This document shows positions 1 to 5,242 of a stretch of 5,242 nucleotides of DNA, piece by piece (the stretch's first letter is position 1; every line of letters begins with the position of its first letter). The stretch is from Phascolarctobacterium sp. (lineage in GTDB: Bacteria > Bacillota > Negativicutes > Acidaminococcales > Acidaminococcaceae), in the NCBI GenBank assembly GCA_022718015.1, contig JAIHZV010000104.1, positions 1 through 5,242 of the forward strand, written 5' to 3'. The translations under genes were made by a program, and so were the position numbers. The notes beneath the pieces are model-generated. The model made no database searches. It saw only the letters and a program-made list of their open reading frames with translations, and was not told the DNA's origin.

Positions 1-485
1 GCAATGCCGACACGCTGACGCTGTCCGCCGGAGAATTCATGAGGATATCTGTTCGCATGCTCAGAGTTCAGTCCGACCTTCTCCAGCATGGATATGATCA
101 TATCATGACGTTCCTTCTTATTGGCAGCCAGCTTATGAATATCTATGGCTTCCCCTACGATATCTCCTACGGTCATTCTGGGATCCAGACTTGCATAAGG
201 ATCCTGGAATACCATCTGCATCTTTTGGCGCAGCGGACGCATCTCCTTACGGCTCAGCTTCGTGATATCGTTGCCCTGGAAGATGATCTTGCCGCTGGTG
301 GGCTCAATCAGCTTCAAAATGCAGCGGCCGGTGGTGGACTTGCCGCAGCCGGACTCGCCTACAATACCCAAAGTTTTGCCTTCCTCCAGAGTAAAGCTGA
401 CACCGTCAACAGCGTGCAACTGGCCAGCAGCAGTATTAAAATATTTAGTCAGGTTTTCAATAACTAACAGCGGAGCATTACTCAT
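1..485 (-). CDS. Peptide-type ABC transporter ATP-binding protein, DppF/OppF-like (partial, C-terminus beyond window)
   Basis: This is the second ATPase subunit of the importer; it would pair with the upstream ATPase on the cytoplasmic face and hydrolyse ATP to drive uptake. Only the first 161 residues lie in the window. Visible motifs are Walker A GESGCGKST (43-51), the Q-loop FQDP (93-96) followed by YASLDPRMTVGDIV, and the ABC signature FSGGQRQR (151-158). Walker B, the H-switch and the C-terminal domain lie past the left edge. Full-length relatives usually have about 310-330 residues, so roughly half is missing. The ATG at 483-485 overlaps the upstream TGA as ATGA and is preceded by AAGGAGG at 494-500 with 8-nt spacing, which fixes the start and suggests translational coupling. 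The ESGCGKST loop, SGGQRQR and position after a DppD-type gene favour DppF/OppF over DppD. The reading frame is open without interruption. The ligand is unknown. Confidence 0.93.
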   Translation of the reverse strand, partial: MSNAPLLVIENLTKYFNTAAGQLHAVDGVSFTLEEGKTLGIVGESGCGKSTTGRCILKLIEPTSGKIIFQGNDITKLSRKEMRPLRQKMQMVFQDPYASLDPRMTVGDIVGEAIDIHKLAANKKERHDMIISMLEKVGLNSEHANRYPHEFSGGQRQRVGI

Positions 486-1480
486 TTTTGGTTCCTCCTT
501 AAAGCAAATCCAGGTCTGGAATAAGCATGGCAAGCTACAAAATGAGTTTTGCTGCCATCAATGGCCTGCAGCTCAGGAACAGCTGCCGAGCAGGCCTCCG
601 TAGCATAGGGGCAGCGCGGAGCGAAGGTGCAGCCTGGCGGCAAATCTGCCGGGTCAGGCATCAGGCCCTTGATCGGCTCCAGCATTTCGCCCTGCTCCTT
701 CAGGTTAGGCAGGCTGTTGAACAGGCCCTCGGTATAGGGATGGCGCATATTGTTGAAAACATCATCAACAGAGCCCTTCTCTACAATACGGCCTGCATAC
801 ATAACTGCCATATCGTCGCAAACCTCAGCAACAATACCCAGGCTGTGCGTAATCATCAGCATGGACATATCGCGGTTATTGATGAGGTCCTTCATCAGCT
901 CCAGCACCTGCGCCTGAATAGTTACATCCAGTGCAGTGGTAGGTTCATCGGCAATCAAAAGCTTCGGACTGCAAGCCAGCGCAATAGCAATAACCACGCG
1001 CTGCTTCATGCCGCCGGAGAACTGATGCGGATAGTCGTTGGCTCTCGCCTCAGCGATACCAACAAGCTTCAGCATCTCCTTCGCCTTCTCCAGCGATTCC
1101 TCCGGAGTGAGGTTCTGGTGCAGCTCCAGGCTTTCGGCAATCTGCTCGCCTACAGTCATAACAGGGTTCAGAGCGGTCATCGGATCCTGGAAAATCATCG
1201 CTACATCATTGCCGCGCATCTCCTCCAGCTCACGCTCGCTCATCTCCAGCACGTTTTTGCCCTCGAGCTTAATCGTGCCGCTTTTGATAACTCCCGGCGG
1301 ATCCGGAACCAGGTTCATAATAGAAAGAGCGGTCGTAGTCTTGCCTGCGCCAGTCTCGCCTACCAGACCTAAGGTACGTTTTCTGCCGATAGCGATGTCA
1401 ATGCCATTGACAGCATGGACATCAGAATCTTCCGTTTCGTAGTGGACCACAAGGTCCTTAATATCTAATACTAAATCCAT
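482..1480 (-). CDS. Peptide-type ABC transporter ATP-binding protein, DppD/OppD-like
   Basis: This 332-residue cytoplasmic protein is the first ATPase subunit of the importer and has the usual length for its family. Seen in order: Walker A GETGAGKTT (41-49), Q-loop FQDPMTALNP (97-106), signature SGGMKQR (155-161), Walker B LLIADEPT (174-181), D-loop TALDV (182-186), and the H-switch histidine H211 in ITHSLGIV. The C-terminal oligo_HPY region starts at HPYTEGL (247-253). Four cysteines follow at C284, C290, C297 and C317, in the arrangement GC-x5-C-x6-C...ACH that in several DppD/OppD proteins binds a [4Fe-4S] cluster. All ATPase motifs look intact. The Walker A loop reads ETGAGKT rather than the common ESGSGKS, a conservative variant. 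The ATG at 1478-1480 lies 12 nt after the preceding stop, with GGGGG at 1488-1492 as a modest ribosome binding site. The stop overlaps the next start as ATGA. The role is secure; the ligand is not. Confidence 0.96.
   Translation of the reverse strand: MDLVLDIKDLVVHYETEDSDVHAVNGIDIAIGRKRTLGLVGETGAGKTTTALSIMNLVPDPPGVIKSGTIKLEGKNVLEMSERELEEMRGNDVAMIFQDPMTALNPVMTVGEQIAESLELHQNLTPEESLEKAKEMLKLVGIAEARANDYPHQFSGGMKQRVVIAIALACSPKLLIADEPTTALDVTIQAQVLELMKDLINNRDMSMLMITHSLGIVAEVCDDMAVMYAGRIVEKGSVDDVFNNMRHPYTEGLFNSLPNLKEQGEMLEPIKGLMPDPADLPPGCTFAPRCPYATEACSAAVPELQAIDGSKTHFVACHAYSRPGFALRRNQK
494..500 (-). promoter_or_regulatory. Ribosome binding site of the DppF-like gene
   Basis: The minus strand reads AAGGAGG, a near-perfect anti-16S match, 8 nt before the ATG at 483-485. 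It lies inside the last codons of the upstream ATPase gene. This site decides the start of the downstream gene and is the strongest Shine-Dalgarno sequence in the window. Confidence 0.85.
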
Positions 1481-1492
1481 AATGCAGCCCCC

Positions 1493-2365
1493 TTATTTCT
1501 TCAGCTTCGGATCCAGCGCATCGCGCAGGCCGTCGCCCAGCAGGTTCAAGGCTAATACGGTAAACATAATAGCTAAACCAGGAATAACGCAGATGTAGCT
1601 GGCATCACGAATATGACCTCTGCCGCCGGAAAGCAGCGCGCCCCATTCAGGAGCCGGCGCTGGTACGCCTATGCCCAAAAAGCTCAGGGAGGAAGCAGAA
1701 ATAATGGTCGTGCCGATCAGCAGCGTCGTCTGTACGATAATCGGAGACAGGCAGTTCGGCAGGATATGTCTGAGAATAATCTTCCAGGTGGGCAGGCCCA
1801 TAGCGTAAGAGGACTCAACATATTCCAAATCGCGCACGGTCATAACAGAAGCACGCACGATACGTGCATAGTTCGTAGCGCAGGATATTGCCAGGGCAAT
1901 AATCAGGTTGATGGTGCTGGTGCCCAGCAGGGATACGATTACTACAGCCTTCAAAATGTTCGGGATGGAGTAGAAAATATCAATGCCGCGCATGATGATA
2001 TCATCAGCCTTGCCGCCGTAAAAGCCGGCAATAGAGCCCAAAACAGTGCCAACCAAAAGGCCAAAGCCAACAGAGCCGATACCGATAGCCATGGAATAGC
2101 GTGCGCCATACATAACGCGGGCAAACAGATCACGGCCATACTCATCGGTACCGAACCAGTGCTCTCCATTAGGAGGCTGCAGCTTAATAGCCAGGTTCTG
2201 ACCGATAACGTCAGTTTCATAATCAAAAACAAAAGGACTTACTACAGCGATGATGCACAGCAATACCAGAAAGGCCATGCCGATTACAGCGCCCTTATTT
2301 TTCAGCAGACGATGCCAGGTTTCTTGGAACATGGTGCGTCTTTTAGCTTTTTTCTTTGCAGCCAT
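1493..2365 (-). CDS. Peptide-type ABC transporter permease, DppC/OppC-like
   Basis: This 290-residue inner-membrane protein is the second half of the transport channel. A basic N-terminus (AAKKKAKRR) precedes an OppC_N-type region with a membrane helix at about 26-48. The family motif HWFGTDEYGRDLFARV (69-84) follows, then helices near 92-116, 138-162 and 208-232, and a last one near 256-277. The EAA coupling loop, which contacts an ATPase, is at about 181-204 (EYVESSYAMG ... ILRHILPN). The tail NLLGDGLRDALDPKLKK is typical of the family. An alternative GTG start at 2374 would overlap the upstream stop as GTGA and add three residues. I prefer the ATG at 2363-2365 because AGAGGTGA (2371-2378) sits 5 nt before it, while the GTG has only a weak purine tract upstream. 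No frameshift is seen. Homologous permeases of nickel or glutathione importers look similar, so the ligand stays open. Confidence 0.95.
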   Translation of the reverse strand: MAAKKKAKRRTMFQETWHRLLKNKGAVIGMAFLVLLCIIAVVSPFVFDYETDVIGQNLAIKLQPPNGEHWFGTDEYGRDLFARVMYGARYSMAIGIGSVGFGLLVGTVLGSIAGFYGGKADDIIMRGIDIFYSIPNILKAVVIVSLLGTSTINLIIALAISCATNYARIVRASVMTVRDLEYVESSYAMGLPTWKIILRHILPNCLSPIIVQTTLLIGTTIISASSLSFLGIGVPAPAPEWGALLSGGRGHIRDASYICVIPGLAIMFTVLALNLLGDGLRDALDPKLKK

Positions 2366-2370
2366 CTTCC

Positions 2371-2378
2371 TCACCTCT
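2371..2378 (-). promoter_or_regulatory. Ribosome binding site of the DppC-like gene (decides the start)
   Basis: The minus strand reads AGAGGTGA, a good anti-16S match, spanning the last codon and TGA stop of the upstream permease gene. The spacing to the ATG at 2363-2365 is 5 nt. It supports that ATG over the in-frame GTG at 2374, which lies inside the site itself. Confidence 0.7.
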
Positions 2379-3306
2379 TCTTGCTGTACTGTGCCTTAAT
2401 ACGCGGGTCGAAGAATGCATAAACAAGATCGACAACCAGATTAATGAGGCACATCAAAATAGAACAAAGAATAATCGAGCCGGTTACCATCGGAATATCA
2501 CGTCTGGTGATGGATTCGTATACCAGACGGCCAATGCCGGGCCAGCTGAATACGGTTTCAGCCAGTACGGAGCCGGTGATAACCAAAGACATCTGCAGAC
2601 CAATAGCAGTAATAATAGGAATCAGCGCATTCTTCAGGCCATGCTTGTAGATTACACGATGCTCGCTGCAGCCCTTCGCGCGTGCAGTAGTCATATAATC
2701 CTGACGCATAACGTCAAGCATAGAGGAACGGGTGATACGGGTAATCAGCGCAGCCAAGCCAAAGCCAACCGTCACAGCCGGCAGAATCAGGCTCTTCCAG
2801 CCAAAGTTGCCGCCCGTAGGGAACAGTCTCAGATGCAGCGCAAAGATAATGATCAGCATCAGACCAAGCCAGAAGTTAGGCATGGAGGTACCGAACAGCG
2901 CGAAAATCATACCAGCAGTATCCTTCCAGGTGTTTTGGTTGATAGCGGTATAAATGCCCAAGGGAATAGATACGATAGTAGCAATGATAACAGCAGAGCC
3001 GCCTAAATATAAGGTATTCGGCAGATATTGGAAGAACGTATGGAAAACGTCCTTATTGGTTACATAGGATTTGCCCATATCACCAACGAGCATGCCCTTC
3101 ATGTAGTTAAAATATTGCAGCAGGAAAGGCTGGTCCAGACCAAGCTCATGGCGAATCTGGTCAATCATTTCCTTAGAAGCACCGTCGCCGGCGATCATCA
3201 TGGCCGGGTCGCCCTCAGTAAGACTCATAGCCCAGTAAATCAAAAAAGAGGTTACTAAGATAACGGGAATCAAACTGAGGAGTCTGTTGACAACATATTT
3301 AAGCAT
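2371..3306 (-). CDS. Peptide-type ABC transporter permease, DppB/OppB-like
   Basis: This 311-residue inner-membrane protein is the first half of the transport channel; its length is close to NikB and GsiC (about 306-314). An N-terminal helix at about 9-29 is followed by an external loop of some 65 residues containing GDPAMMIAG and the ELGLDQPFLLQY motif (54-65). Further hydrophobic helices lie near 99-121, 132-158, 173-190, 228-248 and 274-298. The EAA coupling loop runs from about 201 (RQDYMTTARAKGCS) to 231 (HGLKNALIPI). The motif VFSWPGIGRLVYESI (252-266) and the end FFDPRIKAQ are characteristic. AAGGAG-type bases at 3316-3322 lie 9 nt before the ATG at 3304-3306. The next gene begins 5 nt after this stop, which implies coupled translation with its partner permease. 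The family is certain; DppB, OppB, NikB and GsiC subtypes cannot be separated here. Confidence 0.95.
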   Translation of the reverse strand: MLKYVVNRLLSLIPVILVTSFLIYWAMSLTEGDPAMMIAGDGASKEMIDQIRHELGLDQPFLLQYFNYMKGMLVGDMGKSYVTNKDVFHTFFQYLPNTLYLGGSAVIIATIVSIPLGIYTAINQNTWKDTAGMIFALFGTSMPNFWLGLMLIIIFALHLRLFPTGGNFGWKSLILPAVTVGFGLAALITRITRSSMLDVMRQDYMTTARAKGCSEHRVIYKHGLKNALIPIITAIGLQMSLVITGSVLAETVFSWPGIGRLVYESITRRDIPMVTGSIILCSILMCLINLVVDLVYAFFDPRIKAQYSKKR

Positions 3307-3315
3307 TCAACAAAG

Positions 3316-3322
3316 CTCCTTT
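3316..3322 (-). promoter_or_regulatory. Ribosome binding site of the DppB-like gene
   Basis: The minus strand reads AAAGGAG, 9 nt before the ATG at 3304-3306. Together with the downstream hairpin-to-start distance of about 45 nt, it allows the permease gene to be translated independently of the binding-protein gene. Confidence 0.75.
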
Positions 3323-3351
3323 CTGTGGAACTCAACTAAAAGATTATATGA

Positions 3352-3385
3352 TAAAACAAGAGAGGACTATGCCTCCCTTGTTTTA
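3352..3385 (-). terminator. Intercistronic stem-loop between binding-protein and permease genes (attenuator or mRNA-stabilising hairpin)
   Basis: The two arms (3352-3365 and 3372-3385) pair over 14 bp around a 6-nt loop (CAUAGU in the minus-strand RNA). The outer part is A-U rich and the inner part is GGGAGG paired with CCUCUC. One pair is G-U in the minus-strand RNA, whereas the plus-strand RNA would have an A-C mismatch, so the structure favours the operon's own direction. The run of four Us belongs to the 3' arm and is followed by AUCAUAUAAUC, so there is no long separate U tract. This fits a partial terminator or a 3'-end stabiliser that lets the binding protein be expressed above the permeases. 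The structure is seen; the function is inferred. Confidence 0.65.
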
Positions 3386-3410
3386 CGCCTTTGTAAATTA
3401 TTCAGCAAAC

Positions 3411-4973
3411 TTATTTCGCAATGTAAGCATGACGCCAATCATGGTTGCCGCCGCCATAGAAATATTGACCTTTCAGGTCTTTATTGTAGGCAATAACCAG
3501 GTTAGCAATGTACAGAGGAACCTGCGGGCATTCGTCAACCAGGTATTTTTGCAGCTCAACGCCAGCTTCCATACGTTGTTTTTGATCCTTCAGGGTTGCA
3601 ACATCATCAATCAGCTTGTCAGCCTTCGGATCAGCGAAGTGATGATAGTTGGAGCCGGAGCCAGTGTAGAACAGGTCGCGATATACGAAGTCTACCTTGG
3701 AGTCCTCGTTCCAGCGCCACAGGAACAGGCTTTGTTTGCCGTCCTTGCAAGCAGCCTTCAGAGCAGCTTGTTCCATCGGAACCAGATCTACGGTAATACC
3801 GATTTGTGCCAGATTAGCTTGAATAACAGTTGCAATTTGCTCATACGGAGCACCGGTTGCATAGGTCAGAGTGGTTTTGATAGGACCGGTTACGCCGGAT
3901 TCCTTCATCAGCTGTTTTGCACGCTCCAGGTTGTAATCATAGCCGGGCATTTCATCATAGAAGCCCCACAGACCACGGTTCAGAATGGTTTTTTGCAGAG
4001 TGCCTTTGCCATTCAGAGCAGCATCCAGAACAGATTTCTTGTCGATTGCGCAAGCTACAGCCTGACGCAGCTTTTGGTTATCCCAAGGTTTCTTTTCAAC
4101 ATTGAATGCGAAGTAGAACAGACGGGTACCGGGTTGCTCGTAAACAGTGATATTCTTGTCATCCTTCAGGAATTTCAGATCGCTGATAGGCGGATTTACG
4201 CATACGTCGATTTCGCCGGCCTGCAGAGCCATTACGCGAGCAGAAGCCTCAATCATCGGACGAAATTCGATTACGTCAGATACGCCAGGAGCAAAGTTTT
4301 CGGTTGCAGGCAGGTTGTTGCCCCAATAATCCTTAACCTTGTTCAGACGGCAGTATTCGCCTTGAACCCATTTGTCAAATTTGTACGGGCCAGTACCAAT
4401 CAGCCAAGGCTCTTTTACGCCATCGTCGTAAGCCTTTTTGGATTGGATGGACAGAGGAACAGAGGACAGAGATTGAATGAACTCGTTGTTATAGGATTTG
4501 ATTTCGATTTCAATCTGATATTTATCTTTTACAGTACATTTAACGTAACCAGCCAAAGCGGATTTGATAACGTTCTTCATAGCCATATCGAGGGTGAATT
4601 TTACGTCATCAGCAGTCATCGGGGTTTTGTGGCCATCGTTGAAGTATACGTCCTTACGCAGGTTCATGATGATATGGGTATCATCTACAAACTTCCAGTC
4701 GGTAGCCAGACCGGGAACAAAGCGCTCCTCGCCTTGAGAGCCATTGTTGAAGAATACCAAAGTCTGGTGAGTGTTCTTCAGGATTACGTTGTTGGCAGCA
4801 TCCTGCTGTTTTTGCAGGTTCAGGTTGTTGATATCAGCATCAGTACCGATAACAAGCTTTTCCTTGTGCGCAGCACCGTTGCCGTCAGCCTTTTTGTCGT
4901 CGCCGCCGCAGCCGGCAACAGCCATAGCAACAACCATCAAAGCTGCCATAAGCAATACTAATAATTTTTTCAT
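3411..4973 (-). CDS. ABC transporter substrate-binding lipoprotein, SBP_bac_5 (peptide/nickel/opine) family
   Basis: This 520-residue extracytoplasmic lipoprotein binds the ligand and delivers it to the permeases. The signal peptide is MKK followed by a hydrophobic core (4-18) and lipobox VAGC with lipidated C22; a low-complexity linker rich in G, D, K and N follows. Family landmarks are RFVPGLATDWKF (84-95), TADDVKFTL (120-128), WLIGTGPYKF (190-199), LRQAVACAIDK (302-312) and YDYNLERAKQLM (345-356). Length is normal. An in-frame ATG at 5000 would add nine residues, but AGGAAGG (4980-4986) ends 6 nt before the ATG at 4971-4973, and the shorter start gives a clean signal peptide. The mature part has six cysteines (C146, C208, C258, C308, C409, C482), unusual for an aerobic exported protein. 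A YHHF sequence (443-446) and H511/H515 near the end are of unknown meaning. Being first in the operon with its own promoter, it is probably the most expressed. The ligand is not identifiable. Confidence 0.95.
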   Translation of the reverse strand: MKKLLVLLMAALMVVAMAVAGCGGDDKKADGNGAAHKEKLVIGTDADINNLNLQKQQDAANNVILKNTHQTLVFFNNGSQGEERFVPGLATDWKFVDDTHIIMNLRKDVYFNDGHKTPMTADDVKFTLDMAMKNVIKSALAGYVKCTVKDKYQIEIEIKSYNNEFIQSLSSVPLSIQSKKAYDDGVKEPWLIGTGPYKFDKWVQGEYCRLNKVKDYWGNNLPATENFAPGVSDVIEFRPMIEASARVMALQAGEIDVCVNPPISDLKFLKDDKNITVYEQPGTRLFYFAFNVEKKPWDNQKLRQAVACAIDKKSVLDAALNGKGTLQKTILNRGLWGFYDEMPGYDYNLERAKQLMKESGVTGPIKTTLTYATGAPYEQIATVIQANLAQIGITVDLVPMEQAALKAACKDGKQSLFLWRWNEDSKVDFVYRDLFYTGSGSNYHHFADPKADKLIDDVATLKDQKQRMEAGVELQKYLVDECPQVPLYIANLVIAYNKDLKGQYFYGGGNHDWRHAYIAK

Positions 4974-4979
4974 AATGCA

Positions 4980-4986
4980 CCTTCCT
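4980..4986 (-). promoter_or_regulatory. Ribosome binding site of the binding-protein gene (decides the start)
   Basis: The minus strand reads AGGAAGG, 6 nt before the ATG at 4971-4973. Starting translation at the upstream in-frame ATG (4998-5000) would place this site inside the coding sequence, so the downstream ATG is chosen. Confidence 0.8.
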
Positions 4987-5015
4987 TTCAAGATTTGCAT
5001 TTAATCGTCACAATC

Positions 5016-5044
5016 ATTTTACACTATTGACGACTTTTACGCAA
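5016..5044 (-). promoter_or_regulatory. Probable sigma-70/sigma-A promoter of the transporter operon
   Basis: On the minus strand, TTGCGT (5039-5044) is a partial -35 match and TAAAAT (5016-5021) is a five-of-six -10 match, with the ideal 17-nt spacer. An A/T-only tract at 5049-5062, just upstream of the -35, could act as an UP element. The predicted transcription start is near 5009, giving a leader of about 35 nt with the ribosome binding site. No clear operator palindrome is visible. This is a prediction from hexamers only. Confidence 0.6.
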
Positions 5045-5120
5045 GCTGTTATTTTTAAAATAGTCCTACATTTCTAGTAAGCATTATCTATTGCATCTCC
5101 GTAGCTGCATTTGGCGCAAC

Positions 5121-5149
5121 AAAAAAGACTCCCAATTTCTTGGAAGTCT
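5121..5149 (-). terminator. Rho-independent terminator of the tRNA-Met gene
   Basis: In the minus-strand RNA, AGACUUCCA (from 5141-5149) pairs with UGGGAGUCU (from 5126-5134) over 9 bp with one G-U pair around a 6-nt loop. The pairing ends in a run of six Us (5121-5126, the first shared with the stem). It starts 12 nt after the tRNA 3' end, so it closes the tRNA transcript and separates it from the transporter promoter. Confidence 0.85.
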
Positions 5150-5161
5150 CAAATTGCAAGT

Positions 5162-5238
5162 TGGTGGCGGCGCACGGATTCGAACCGCGGACACTGCGGG
5201 TATGAACCGCATGCTCTAGCCAACTGAGCTACGCCGCC
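5162..5238 (-). tRNA. tRNA-Met (CAU), elongator type
   Basis: The minus strand folds into a complete 77-nt cloverleaf. The acceptor stem GGCGGCG pairs with CGCCGCC, followed by discriminator A and an encoded CCA (5162-5164). The D arm is GCTC...GAGC; the anticodon stem TGCGG/CCGCA holds the loop TTCATAC with anticodon CAT at 5202-5204; the T arm is CGCGG-TTCGAAT-CCGTG with one G-T pair. A Watson-Crick G1-C72 pair excludes the initiator tRNA, which has a mismatch at that position. The AUA-reading tRNA-Ile2 also has a CAT anticodon, but the acceptor stem and the D- and anticodon-loop sequence match the elongator Met of Bacillus-type bacteria. Only 4 nt of upstream sequence are in the window, so its promoter, or membership of a tRNA cluster, cannot be judged. 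Confidence 0.95.
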
Positions 5239-5242
5239 AATT

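Noticed and set aside
527..1372. A 281-codon plus-strand open frame opposite the DppD-like gene
   Set aside because: It is antisense to a gene with all ABC ATPase motifs in order, and its translation is low-complexity and unlike any family I know.
2372..2374. GTG start for the DppC-like gene giving a GTGA overlap with the preceding stop
   Set aside because: The codon sits within the best Shine-Dalgarno sequence, and the ATG nine bases downstream has correct spacing to it. The difference is only three residues, so the alternative is possible but less likely.
1613..3006. Plus-strand open frames of 269 and 216 codons opposite the permease genes
   Set aside because: Their translations are strongly polar and compositionally odd, as expected from reading membrane-protein genes backwards, and they overlap clear permease genes.
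3343..3348. A perfect TATAAT on the minus strand before the DppB-like gene, as a possible internal promoter
   Set aside because: No acceptable -35 hexamer lies 15-18 nt upstream; that space is taken by the stem-loop. The region is AT-rich enough for a chance match. A transcription start mapped near 3336 would revive it.
3348..4961. A 537-codon open frame on the plus strand, antisense to the binding-protein gene
   Set aside because: It mirrors the binding-protein gene almost end to end, has no plausible ribosome binding site, and its product shows no recognisable motif. It arises because the codons that read as stops on the other strand are rare in the real gene.
5162..5238. tRNA gene as an integration (attachment) site
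   Set aside because: No integrase gene and no duplicated tRNA 3' end are seen in the window; the neighbouring genes are an ordinary transporter operon.

Overview
The window holds most of one operon, read entirely on the minus strand, for an ABC importer of the peptide/nickel/opine (Dpp/Opp) family, plus an elongator tRNA-Met gene upstream of it. In transcription order, right to left, the layout is: tRNA-Met (5162-5238); its intrinsic terminator (5121-5149); a promoter (5016-5044); a substrate-binding lipoprotein (3411-4973); a 104-nt gap with a strong hairpin (3352-3385); permease 1 (DppB/OppB type, 2371-3306); permease 2 (DppC/OppC type, 1493-2365); ATPase 1 (DppD/OppD type, 482-1480); and the first 161 residues of ATPase 2 (DppF/OppF type), which runs off the left edge.

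The parts form a complete type I importer apart from the cut-off last gene. The lipoprotein captures the ligand outside the cytoplasmic membrane, the two permeases form the channel, and the two ATPases drive transport. The last four genes are packed tightly (5 nt, 12 nt, then a 4-nt ATGA overlap), which points to one mRNA with coupled translation. The binding-protein gene stands apart behind the hairpin, a common arrangement where the binding protein is made in excess over the membrane parts. The ligand cannot be read from the sequence: oligopeptide is the default guess, but nickel, opine, glutathione and other SBP_bac_5 ligands are not excluded, so I give no gene symbols.

The organism looks like a member of the Bacillota. 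Shine-Dalgarno sequences are strong and purine-rich, the tRNA-Met closely resembles the Bacillus-type elongator and carries an encoded CCA, the intergenic DNA is AT-rich, and the binding protein is a lipoprotein with a classic lipobox. Base composition in the genes is balanced rather than AT-rich, and the exported protein carries six cysteines besides the lipobox one, which fits an anaerobe. A Negativicutes-type or clostridial gut anaerobe is a guess from these traits, not a demonstrated assignment.

This is an ordinary, intact transporter locus. I found no mobile element, CRISPR array, broken gene or undescribed system. The points most worth a second look are the intercistronic hairpin, the four-cysteine C-terminal motif of ATPase 1, and the unknown ligand.
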